Shown: positions 10,152 through 19,177 of the stretch, piece after piece
How the letters are laid out: every line of letters starts with the position of its first letter
Numbering within the stretch: the stretch's first letter is position 1
Assembly (NCBI GenBank): GCA_963693085.1
Contig: OY856411.1
Coordinates: 63,596,001-63,660,000, forward strand
Reading direction: 5' to 3'
Source of the DNA: Alisma plantago-aquatica
Lineage: Eukaryota; Streptophyta; Magnoliopsida; Alismatales; Alismataceae
Length of the DNA stretch: 64,000 nt
Notes under the pieces: generated by a model
What the model saw: the letters and a program-made list of their open reading frames with translations, nothing else
Database searches by the model: none
What the model was told of the DNA's origin: nothing
Position numbers and translations under genes: made by a program

Positions 10152-11020
10152 ATAGACCCTATTTCAATGTTTCAAATAAAGACATTAAGTGTGTGTACGA
10201 GTGTGCATATGTGACACTATTGAAGGAGATGACCTATCTAAATGTGGTGTTTAGCTAGGGAAGATCTAACGCTTGATTTACATGAAGTCTAAGTACTTGT
10301 ACATTATATATTTGTACAAGTTTACAATTGATTACATTTCATGACATTTACAATCATTCAAGCATATAGATTCCCTAGTGCTTTGTCATTCACCTTATTC
10401 CTGCAACACTCAAGTAGCACGTTAGATCAACAAGAATGAAATGTTTGTCATTATCAAAACAAAGGGATTTAGAGATGTCCATTTAGCCAATAGCAAATCC
10501 AAACCATCTTAAAATATGATTTTATGAAAAAAAATTTCAGATATGGCCGAACTGCCGAAGACCCGCACTGGACAACAGAGAAACTAATGGAGGACCATGC
10601 CAGGCTCCAGAAGATCGTAGATACTTATGAAAAGACTAAACAGACCCCACCAAAGGTCAACATGATAGCATTCATGTGTGAAATTGACAGCATCAACAAA
10701 TGTCTAGCTGAGGAGCTTGAAGAGGAAGTGGAAGAAATCTCTTCCAGTGATGAAGGCTCCAAATATGAGCCAAACTCCGAGGATGAATCCCCAACCTAAA
10801 GGTACAAGGGGAAATGAAAGGCCCAGGAAACTACAACAACACAACCCATAAAAAAATGGGAAAGGAAGCAGGTCCACCCCGCTACTGCTAGGGAAAAACA
10901 CTAGCAGGATACATTCCATCAACCGCTATCACCACCCCCACTATCACTCCCCCAACCACCACTACTCCTGTCTTCTCTGTCATCACCACCACCACACCAC
11001 CACCAGAAAACCTTTTCATC

Positions 11021-12067
11021 CACACCATCCCATCCATCGACAAAACTCTAAAATCAACAAAATACGTTTGCTCAAACGTACTAATGAAGATGGGGATATA
11101 TGACTGAATCCTCACCCTGCTCGATAACGCAAATCTCTCAAGATTGTGCTTTGTCCCCAAGATCTCATACATCGAGCCCACAATAGAATTCTTTACACAT
11201 CTCACCAAAGAATCGGTGGACATTATGGACAGAGAAAGGGACGGCGGTGACCGCAGGCTGGTCACCAAACTTTTTGGTCACAAAGTTGTCATAATAGAAA
11301 ATCTTTTGAACAAAATCTTCATAGACAACCAGGAGCAGCTAAAGAAGGCCAAAGCTGTTAGTATGGAGAGATCCCAGTTCAATAGACACAACTTTTTGAA
11401 ATCCCTAATAGGGATCCCAAATTATGAGGCGAGGACCTACAAAGCCTCCAATATTCATTCTGGGTTACTGGGCAAGCTTCACAAAATTCTCACCAGTGCG
11501 CTCTTCCCCAGAACAGAGGGTGGGAATGTTATCAACACTGATCTTTTTATTCTGTGGTTCGTCCTGCATGGGAAGCCGGTCAACATTGGATGACATATGA
11601 TACAAAAAATTTTAGCATACGCCCTAGGGAAAGAAATCTACATGGGCGGACACAAAACTTCCATTCTTAAATACCTCAAGATGGAAAGTTTACTCCCTCG
11701 GTGCACGCAGATCAAGGGTGACATCCTCACAAACGAGCAAACTTTGAAAAACTCTTACATAATCAAAGAAAAGGATGCGAAATTACACTACATTTTCTGC
11801 CCTTCAATTAGATCCTCCAGAACTCTGCTATCACTTCCGGAGCTAGTAGATTATGACAAGGAAAAATTACTCTTTACTGAAGAAGATCTCACCAAAATCC
11901 TAACTTCGGTCAAAGTACAAGAGAAGAAGACCAAAGCGGGCCAGACAGAGCTTAGTATCACCACCCCGACAGCTAGGGTAACAACAATACTAGTAAAACG
12001 ACCATCTAAATGCACGTTTACAACCACAACAACTGTCGAGGATGTCGACATCAAAGCTAAATCCTGA
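11021..12067 (+). pseudogene. ATHILA ORF-1-like conserved domain of the element A accessory gene
   Basis: Reads KYVCSNVLMKMGIYD, stop, ILTLLDNANLSRLCFVPKIS, YIEPTIEFFTHL. The order 'mid-length helix, MGI-D, lone L-rich helix, Y.E.T.EF' is what I recall for ATHILA ORF-1 family proteins. It continues with LVTKLFGHKVVIIENLLNKI, LFPRTEGGNVINTDLFILWF and, after a TGA, GGHKTSILKYLKM. A Thr/Pro-rich lead-in (TTPTITPPTTTTPV) precedes it. The domain is shared in outline with the accessory proteins of elements B and S. Function unknown. Confidence 0.6.
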
Positions 12068-13313
12068 GACAGAACGCCCTCACCCCGAGGACCTTATCAA
12101 TACCTCATCATTAGACTCATTCATCATAAACCTAACTGATGAGCTCGCCACCACCACTACTCCTACAACACTACCATCCACTACTATCCAACCATCAACC
12201 ACCTTCCCACCTTTCTCCACAACAATCCCAACATCAAGTCCTTTCCCCACATCCACACCTCCACCCACATCTTCCACCTCAACCTTTTTCCCTTCGGGTA
12301 TCCCATTCTCCACTCCAACACCCGACTTCACTTCCTCCGCCCCCATCTCCACCCTATTCCCCTCAACATTTTTGGTCCCACCATTCTCACCGGGAATGTC
12401 ACCATTTTTTTCCGCCACCACCCTGACACCGCTGGTGACTCCATCAACAGTCACCATGCAGGTTGCGGGACCATCAACAATGTCTCTTTCACAAGACACT
12501 TCCACCCTTCCACCTCGACCCCAACCACCTCACCCTTCCGCATCTGGGGTCCATTTTACAAACATTGGTGAGGAATTCAGACGTCAATTCGACGCTATCT
12601 GAAACCTCCTCACCGACCCTTCTAATATTTTACAATCTATTTTTTCTTGTGTGTAGGGTCTAACTACACAGGTCGCCAAGATTGATGAGCAAAATAGTAC
12701 CCTGCCAGGCATCCTCTCAAGCATCCACCAACAGCAAAAAGAAGCAGCCATGAAAATCGAACACATTGACGACTGCCTACAACAACTGCCAAAGTTGGTG
12801 CTTGAAGTGAAAAGCCAGCAAGGCGATCTGGTCAAGCAAGTCGATAGGATTTCTACGCAACATCAACCATTGCCAGAAACTCTACGCGAGCTTAAGAAGC
12901 AACAAACTGCTTTAAGCACGCGCTGGGATGACATCAGCACCACCCTCACACAACTCAATAACCGCCAATAGGAGTCCTCCAACAATGAAATCAACCAACT
13001 CAGAACTCAAATGATGGACCTCTCTGCAAGAATCCTCTCCGCCGAGGCTCGTTATGTAGATCTCAAACAAACTCACGACGCACTGCTTGAAACACAAGAG
13101 CATGTGCAAGTGTCTTTCGACAAACTACAAGCACTCCACCCGCAGTGCAAGAAGCCTCCACCAAAGAAGACAACAGATAAGGCGGCGGATGAAGAAGATG
13201 ATGAAGAAGAAAATGAAGATGAGGATTCTGACTCCTCGACTGACTCCAACAATAACACCTCCTCAGACGATAAATTTGACAACCCAGAAAATGCTGGGGA
13301 GGGACCCAGCTGA
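12042..13313 (+). pseudogene. Linker region of the element A accessory gene: Thr/Pro-rich, coiled coil, acidic
   Basis: In the frame of 12042, a low-complexity Thr/Ser/Pro segment (TTTTPTTLPSTTIQPSTTFP) runs to about 12560. After stops near 12600 and 12657, a heptad-like region follows (QQLPKLVLEVKSQQGDLVKQ, RELKKQQTALSTRWDDIS, then after a TAG QLRTQMMDLSARILSAEARY). It ends in a strongly acidic run (EEDDEEENEDEDSDSS). This looks like a flexible spacer plus an oligomerisation stalk joining the N-terminal domain to the protease part. Confidence 0.55.
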
Positions 13314-13556
13314 GGAGCTGCACCAAAACAATAGAAAGATCACCACAAAGGTGATAAAGATCCCAAATCCCCTGCTCACAATGACAATGTTAATATGTCA
13401 TATGGGGATCAATTTCTTGATTATTCTGCAATGGGATCTCTGGGGGAAACTTCCAAAGAAGCAGCTTTTGCGGAGTTCTAACAATGTTTATTTGGAACCA
13501 GCACGAGTCAACAACAAGCAACACCATATCAACATTTCTCTATACCAGAACAATCA

Positions 13557-14203
13557 GTGCCTTTTCCCCCAGAACAGGAAGAATTAGAAAGAGTTAGTTT
13601 AGATACAAAGACCCAGCGCAAGTTGACACGCGAAGACTTTCGCATCATCCTTCGACCACAGTCATCGGTGAAGATGGCAATCTTTCGTGTCCTCCTTGCC
13701 AATTCTATCGAAATCTACAGAAGCTCTAAACGGCTGCAACCAGTACTCAACGCTTCACCTACTCTGGTAATGAGTATTTTATATAAAAATTTACAAAATA
13801 AATCTATCGAGCAATTGCAGAGGGGGATTGCCAGAAAGGCACACTATATTACCGTGCCCTTTCAAGTTTCTGGCAACTGGCTACTTATGATCGTGGACAC
13901 TGCGGCTTGAGATGTCAAGGTGTACAATTTTTGCGCCAGTGAACTAAAGGCCAGAATAATTAATTTTGCTGGTAATGAAGTCGGGGAGGCCAGATGCATC
14001 CCTTTCCGGCTTCTGAAATTGATTTGGGCTGCATTCCCATCCCTCCAAAATGGTTGGAACCAACCTTGGTTCAAATCATCAACCCACAAATCCAAACACA
14101 AGAAGGATCTAGGGATTGCGCTTTTTACACTATCCGCCACATCCAAGCACTCAATCAACAAATCCCTTTCACTGAACTGGCCACAGTGGATTTTCATTCT
14201 CTA
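13557..14203 (+). pseudogene. First Ulp1-like (C48) domain of element A, catalytically degenerate
   Basis: Residues HYITVPFQVSGNWLLMIVD, then VKVYNF after a stop, align by eye with FIMLPFLHSEHWMLLATN and IIYNNFD of the second domain. After a one-base shift near 13985 comes IQTQEGSRDCAFYTIRHI, matching PQQLRESNDCGFHILHW. Gln and Cys of the Ulp1 triad region are kept. The catalytic His is Asn (GNW for EHW) and no Asp is seen after VYN. This looks like a pseudoprotease copy of the downstream domain. It is also damaged by the stop at 13908 and the frameshift. Alternative: an old duplicate decaying neutrally. Confidence 0.55.
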
Positions 14204-14224
14204 TGAGGGCGTTACGCCATGGAG

Positions 14225-15262
14225 CTAATATGTAATAGAAGGTTCTTCAAGGACCCAACTATGGCACCTAACGACATTCCTCGCTACCTTTACTCGGCAA
14301 TCCAACGTCCTCAAAAATAGCCATTCTGGCAAACAATAAAGGAGTTGGAGAAACAACAGCCCGCCAAGGTCCCCGAGAAGAAACAATGGGATCCTTATTC
14401 TTTTGATTTGACAGATGATAAAGGGGACATCGAGTTGCTAACTGGGGCTACCATCAATAGACCATCTTCACAAAAGGTCCCCCCATCTGCCATTACACCG
14501 ACGTTCCCTAATTTTGACCTCAGCGCCTACAAAAGTCTTTCCGACAATGAACTCCGGCTCATCATGTCTAGGCTTTACGCTGAGAAATATGATCTCGTTT
14601 TTCTGGCCAGAGATATTCTGGTTATGACAGATGCGCTACATGAAACTGTCCAGTTCAAAGGGTCTCTATCCGTGAGTTTGATGGCCACCTATCAGTATCT
14701 CCTCAGACAGAATCACCCTACGACATATATGGCATCAACATATCTGAAGGACGATCTCCTCAAGCTCAAGAACGTCAGAACAACTGAAGCACTCATTTCT
14801 TTCCTCCAACACGTGACACCGAAGTTTATCATGCTTCCTTTCCTTCATTCCGAGCACTGGATGTTACTGGCGACAAATCTTCATAACGGAACAACAATCA
14901 TATACAACAATTTTGATAGCCAGTACAATCCAGATCGGCAGAAGTATACTACAACACTAAGAACGCCCACGGAGGAGGTGGCAAAGGAGTGTGCTGATCA
15001 ACTACATGACCTCCTCAGCAAGCACACAAGGGCATACGATAAAGAACACTTCCATCTCCCAGCCTTCAGCCATCGATGTCCCCAACAGCTCAGAGAGTCA
15101 AACGACTGCGGCTTCCACATCCTCCACTGGATGCACACTATCATGGTCCTTGGACGACTAGTAGAGGACATGACAGACGTGGATTACCACGCGTTATGTG
15201 GAAAGTTCGTTGCTAATCTTCTTTGCACACATGAAGCTAATAAAGGATTAACAGATGCCTGA
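14225..15262 (+). pseudogene. Second Ulp1-like cysteine protease (C48) domain of element A
   Basis: The open part 14345-15262 gives 305 residues with the layout of a SUMO-protease-type C48 catalytic domain. Numbered from 14345: His171 in HSEHWMLLATN, Asp191 in IIYNNFDS, Gln247 or 248 in RCPQQLRE, Cys255 in ESNDCGFHILHW. All triad positions and the oxyanion Gln are present. The same frame continues upstream to about 13994 through two stops (near 14202 and 14320), so this was the C-terminal end of the longer protein, not a separate gene. C48 proteases cleave SUMO or SUMO-like tags. Ulp1 domains are known cargo in plant transposons (KAONASHI-type Mutator elements); I infer an analogous role here. 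The domain core itself has no stop. Confidence 0.72.
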
Positions 15263-15325
15263 TGCCCTTGTCCTTGTACTTCTCAACCTATCACTTTGAC
15301 ACTCTGAGGATAGAGTGAGTGATAA

Positions 15326-15339
15326 GATATGGGGGGAGT
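15326..15339 (+). other. Internal PPT-like tract after the element A accessory gene
   Basis: Reads GATATGGGGGGAGT, 64 bp after the accessory stop codon and 1.1 kb before the LTR-adjacent PPT. Element B has the same arrangement. Confidence 0.45.
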
Positions 15340-15936
15340 ACAGTGGACAAGGGTGAGGTATCATTTTTAAATTTCTCCCTCTCTACCTTCTTTTTCAATT
15401 CTATATAAAATTTTTAGCTTTCTTTGTACATTTATATTTTGTTTTAAGTAATTCCCCTGTTAAAATAAACCTTACACATAAGAATAACATCCCTCTTGGA
15501 AAAAGTCATCCCCAACTAACTTTAGAATCTAGTTAGTCCTTAAGAGCAATACCAAGAACATCATATAAACATGTAATGGTGAATTAATAAATTATCTTCA
15601 CACTAGATTTTCATGCTTTTGCTTCAATTCTACATCTGACTCTCCACAGGTTAACATCAGGGCCAAAACAAGCCAAACACTCTCAAGGACGGGAGGGATA
15701 TCAGGTGACATCCAAATCAAGAAGCCTCGCAAGTGGAACACTAAGTGGAAACCAAAGAAGTGCATGTCGAGAAACTCTAAGAACTACTTTCTTCTTTTCA
15801 AATAAAAGAGGCTTGGCCGCCCAACCAAAACCCCTAAAAAGCCCAAATCCTAAGCCTGTGAGTTTACGAATAAAAGCCAGAGTGTTGAATAAAAATATGA
15901 GAGTTGTGCCAAGCATAAGGATCTATATGAATAGCC

Positions 15937-16115
15937 AATAAAGGTCTCGCCCGACTGGTACATTCAGCTGCCCTCACAAAGGCAGATGTGTCGTTCCTGG
16001 TAGTGAAACCCTAAGGCATCCAAATATATGAAAGGTTGATAAAGGACTCACCCGGCCGGTACATTTAGCTACCCTCACAAAGGCAGATGTATCGTGCCTG
16101 GTAGTGAGACCCTAA
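15937..16115 (+). repeat. Direct duplication (two units about 78 bp, offset 101 bp) in the element A 3' region
   Basis: Units 15937-16014 and 16038-16115 share CCCTCACAAAGGCAGATGT and CCTGGTAGTGA.ACCCTAA, with a handful of substitutions. They are separated by 23 bp of unrelated sequence. The role is unknown; 3' untranslated regions of plant LTR elements are known to be prone to such tandem changes. Confidence 0.75.
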
Positions 16116-16469
16116 ATGCATAGACAAACCCTCCCCCACTTGAAAGGGGAGTTACACAACAAGCCCTTAGCCAACCCTCATACCCACTCTAGCTTCCGAC
16201 AGGATTTTCAGAGAAGTATAAAATTGATTAGAGTCGACGACATGCACAGAATAAAAAGTGGTCCCAATGCGGGCTACGAGATATGGAAGAAACCTGAGAT
16301 CCAAGCAACTCTCAACACCTGAAAGAGCTAAGGAAAGCAAAAGCTCCGATACAACCTTAGGAGATCTCTGATTTAGAGTTGAAGCAAGAGTATGGAAATC
16401 TTAACTAAATAAAATCGCCTCGCCATTACATGCCTCAACTCTATCTAACTTGAGGACAAGCTAGACTCT

Positions 16470-16482
16470 AAGTTAGGGGGGG
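16470..16482 (+). other. Polypurine tract of element A
   Basis: AAGTTAGGGGGGG directly before TGATAACC, preceded by TTGAGGACAAGC. The GAGGACAAG-then-PPT order is usual in Athila/Tat elements and sets the LTR start at 16483. Confidence 0.75.
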
Positions 16483-16652
16483 TGATAACCTCCCATTTTG
16501 TGACGTTATCTTAGTAATTTTCCTCAGTTTTCCATACTCATTATCAGATAAATTAGATAGAATCCTTAACTTTCCTCCTTTATTACAAATATATCTTTAG
16601 ATTAAATTTTCTCCTTTTTCTTACATAAAAATACAAAAAAAAATCACAAAAG

Positions 16653-17275
16653 TTCCAAATGGTCCCAAGACTGTTTGGAGACCAAACAGTCCCAAGACCG
16701 ATTGGATACTACCCGGTCCCAAGACCACATGAAGCTACATGGTCCCGAGACCGCATGGAGTCACACGGTCCCAAGACCGCATGGAGTCACGCGGTCCCGA
16801 GACCACATGAAGTCACACGGTCCTGAGACCGCATGGATTCACGTGGTCCCGAGACCGCATGGAGTCACACGGTCCCAAGACCGCATAAAGCTACACGGTC
16901 CCGAGACCGCATGGAGTCACACGGTCCCAAGACCGCATGAAGCCAACACGGTCCTGAGACCGCACAAAATCAAACGGTCCCGAGACCGTGCAAAGCCAAA
17001 CGGTCCCGAGACCGCATGGAGTTACACGGTCCCAAGACCGCACAAAACCAGACGGTCTCGAGACCGTGCAAAGCCAAACGGTCCCGAGACTGCATGGAGT
17101 TACACGGTCCCGAGACCACACAAAATCAAACAGGTCCCGAGACTGTGCAAATCCAAACGGTCCCGAGACTACATGGAGTTACACGGTCATGAGACCGCAT
17201 GAGTCCAAACGGTCTCAAAACCCGAACGGTTTCCAAGACCGTTTGGGCCTAAAACATTCCAAACCGTTTGGACTT
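16653..17275 (+). repeat. 26-bp minisatellite of interrupted palindromes in U3 of element A
   Basis: Roughly 20 tandem units of about 26 bp with core ACGGTCCCGAGACCG, followed by variable CATGGAGTCAC or CAAAGCCAA. Each core is an inverted repeat GGTC..GACC; at 17054 it is a perfect GGTCTCGAGACC. The outer units keep the longer arms of the internal clusters (CCAAACGGTCTC, GACCGTTTGG). The array ends right before the TATA box. It looks like a U3 enhancer expanded by tandem duplication. Confidence 0.88.
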
Positions 17276-17284
17276 CACATAAAG

Positions 17285-17296
17285 CCTATAAATAAG
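17285..17296 (+). promoter_or_regulatory. TATA box of element A LTR
   Basis: CCTATAAATAAG about 10 bp after the last palindrome. The transcription start would lie near 17320, followed by a CT-rich leader. Confidence 0.7.
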
Positions 17297-18514
17297 ACCC
17301 AAAGGGTCCTCACAAGGCATCAAGTTTCAGACGTCCAAAGGCTTCCTCTACTGCTCCAGAGCTGTTTCATCCTTCATCCACCACCCCGAGGTTGCCAGTC
17401 TGAGATCCACACTCCATCCAGAAGATGCTTTCTCTCTCATCACCAAAGAAGGTGGGAAGAGGAGGATCCATCATCGAGCAACCTGTGAAGTGTGAAGATC
17501 GTCTCTCCCTCTCTCTCTAAGGGGTTGACTTTCCTCCCTCATTCGTGGGGATGACGTTCTCTCTCTCTCTTCTTGCCTCCTTCTTTGTCCTTGCTATGAG
17601 CAAGTAGTCTTATTCACTAGGGTGTGGGGAGTAGCCCTGCTACCCATGTTTTCATTTCATTCAATGTAATCCATAGTTTGTAATAGAGATATACTTTCTT
17701 TTCAGTTCAACATCAATCGTTTAATTAATGCTTGTTGCTTGATCACCAACTTGTGTTACCTTTTATCTTTTAGTATGAATTGTCTACGTTTGTACTATTA
17801 GATTCGAATCTCGATTGAATGTTGGTTCTTGATGCATGTATCCACCATGCATCTGTTTTGGTATTGAGGAGTGTTTTTCAAGAAGTGGAGTAAACTCACT
17901 TCCATCGTTGTACTTTCATACTATGAAATGGAATCAATTGACGTATGAAAGTACAACCTTGATAAGTCGAGGAACACACTTTGTGAAGGGAATGATGTAA
18001 AGTAAGTGAGCATTCGTTTGGGGATGGTTGGCATTACAACATTCCCACACTTCTCATAGTTAGTTCTCCAAAAGGAAACTAAATCTACAATGATACTAAT
18101 GGTTTAGACTCTTATTGCAGGTTATGTTTTTATGATTGCATGTTTTGATCCATGCATGGTGGTTGTGAAAGCTGATCACATCCTAGTGGTTTCTTATCAT
18201 TGTTTACAACCTTAAATTTACTTTCGTGCTTTGTTTTACTTGCACTTAGTTTAAAAACAACCAAACCAACTTTTCAATCTAGATACCAACTGTTAAGAGG
18301 TTAAGTGAATTTCTAACGTTCTCCATCTTATTACTCCCAATAAGACCATTGTCCTGTGGATTCGACCCTTAACTATACTACGATAACACTTACACATATC
18401 CTAGCATACGTGGGTGGAGTTCTCAATCTAGTATAAGCAAGGCTAAACCTAAAGACTTACTATCTTTAGGATTTTTAGTGGTGCATGCAATTCCACACGA
18501 GTGGAAGCTCCATC

Positions 18515-18517
<3 letters not shown>

Positions 18518-18574
<57 letters not shown>
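18518..18574. repeat. (TA)n microsatellite
   Basis: About 57 bp of uninterrupted TA. It lies just beyond the presumed right end of element A. Confidence 0.97.
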
Positions 18575-18577
<3 letters not shown>

Positions 18578-18945
18578 GATAAAATAAACTCAAGTTTACA
18601 TATCACACCGTACATCCCAACAGTGTTTACCTATCTAAACTATCATTTTACAAAATCTAAATTTTTGATCTTCATTATTGTAAAATTTGAGCCTATTTGT
18701 ATGAGTGTAGGTCTCTCATCCATGACAACAAAATTGACACATATAACTCATCTGAAATGCATCATTTATCTCTCTCTTCTTATGCATGACCTTAAGTGTC
18801 TAGATGGGCTCAAATTTTGTACATATGATTTTCATAAGATGTTTAAGAAGATCAATGGTTTAGGTTCTCAAAAAGTTGGTTACATGATAGAAAACCATTG
18901 ACAAATACAGTGTGATTTGTACACTCAAGTGTGTTCTAGATTGAG
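18575..18945. other. Unassigned AT-rich sequence
   Basis: No domain, RNA gene or repeat boundary that I can recognise. The 138-codon open frame across 18485-18901 begins in the (TA)n tract and shows no motif. Confidence 0.5.
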
Positions 18946-19037
18946 TCTTATATATATGTATTTACATATAAATACATGTATATACACACATGCATATATA
19001 CATACATACAAATATACACACACAGACATGCACACAC

Positions 19038-19076
<39 letters not shown>

Positions 19077-19087
19077 CACACACACAA

Positions 19088-19138
<51 letters not shown>

Positions 19139-19177
19139 CACACACACACAAAGATATATATATATATATATATATAG
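18946..19177. repeat. Compound TA/CA/CATA microsatellite cluster
   Basis: Long TA runs at 19042-19073, 19090-19136 and 19154-19176 are separated by ACACACACAAAGA blocks, after a CATA/CACA-rich lead-in. Repeated 'TA run plus TTTACACACACACAAAGA' suggests tandem growth of a compound unit. Confidence 0.93.

Larger units (their letters stand above)
3274..10492 (-). mobile_element. Element S: non-autonomous Sirevirus-like Ty1/copia element, complete with LTRs and TSD
   Basis: Two 1.42-kb LTRs (3274-4696 and 9069-10492) begin TG/TA and end CA on the minus strand. They flank a 4.4-kb interior with PBS, gag remnant, palindromes, one intact accessory ORF and PPTs. The 5-bp target duplication GCAAA is present at 3269-3273 and 10493-10497. 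I count about 25-30 differences between the LTRs by eye, about 98% identity, so this is the youngest insertion in the window. Protease, integrase, RT and RNase H are absent between the gag remnant and the accessory ORF. The copy therefore depended on enzymes supplied in trans. It interrupts element A between its internal promoter region and accessory gene. Confidence 0.93.
9069..10492 (-). repeat. Element S 5' LTR
   Basis: Near-identical partner of 3274-4696, in the same orientation. The first bases read TATTGGC here versus TGTTGGC in the 3' LTR, a single G-to-A change in the terminal TG. The PBS follows immediately inside it. Confidence 0.93.
10524..15262 (+). pseudogene. Element A accessory gene: ATHILA ORF-1-like domain, coiled coil, acidic linker, two Ulp1-like domains; broken
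   Basis: Overlapping pieces read as one long damaged gene. They are 10524-10799 (N-terminal, ends SSDEGSKYEPNSEDE), a frame change, then about 10925-12067 (conserved domain, one TGA at 11591 and one near 11112). Next comes a frame change to 12042-13910 (linkers and first Ulp1-like part, several stops). A last shift near 13985 leads into the frame that runs to 15262 (second Ulp1-like domain). It lies after pol and before the 3' LTR, where Athila elements carry an env-like or ORF-1 gene. Palindrome clusters and a TATA box precede it. TTTCAG before ATATGGCC (10535-10541) looks like a possible splice acceptor. Its role in the element is unknown. Sub-regions are given separately. Confidence 0.7.
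15263..16482 (+). other. 3' noncoding region of element A
   Basis: About 1.2 kb between the accessory gene and the LTR. It holds a PPT-like tract right after the gene, a 101-bp-spaced direct duplication and the true PPT. Small open frames here (15705-15941, 16116-16322) show no recognisable domain. Confidence 0.6.
1..18490 (+). mobile_element. Element A: Athila-like Ty3/gypsy retrotransposon, 5'-truncated by the window, split by element S
   Basis: Order on the + strand: RT, RNase H, integrase (3-2251), noncoding spacer with palindromes and TATA box, accessory gene (10524-15262), 3' spacer, PPT (16470-16482), LTR (16483 to about 18490). Positions 3274-10492 are a later insertion of element S. 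The integrase C-terminus ([15 protein letters not shown]) and the post-pol accessory ORF are typical of the Athila branch. All coding parts carry stops or frameshifts, so this copy is dead. The 5' LTR, PBS, gag and protease would lie before base 1. The right LTR end is approximate because there is no second LTR to compare. Confidence 0.78.
16483..18490 (+). repeat. Element A 3' LTR (right end approximate)
   Basis: Starts TGATAACCTCCC after the PPT. It contains the 26-bp palindromic minisatellite, a TATA box at 17285 and a pyrimidine-rich leader. Near 18350-18420 is the U5-type segment CCTGTGGATTCGACCCTTAA with CATACGTGGGTGGAG, typical of Athila-group LTR ends. No second LTR is present, so the end is set only by context, before the (TA)n tract at 18518. 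Confidence 0.65.

Noticed and set aside
12080..12505. 141-codon Val/Gly-rich minus-strand ORF
   Set aside because: Antisense of the Thr/Pro-rich linker of the element A accessory gene.
16675..17202. 175-codon repetitive ORF (GPETAWSHTVPRPHGVTRS repeats) and an antisense 76-codon ORF
   Set aside because: It is the translation of the 26-bp palindromic minisatellite. 26 is not a multiple of 3, so the peptide cycles through frames and recurs every 78 bp. No coding signal apart from the repeat.
16653..17275. CRISPR-like regular array
   Set aside because: Units are contiguous 26-mers with variable ends, not constant repeats with unique spacers. This is a plant retrotransposon LTR.
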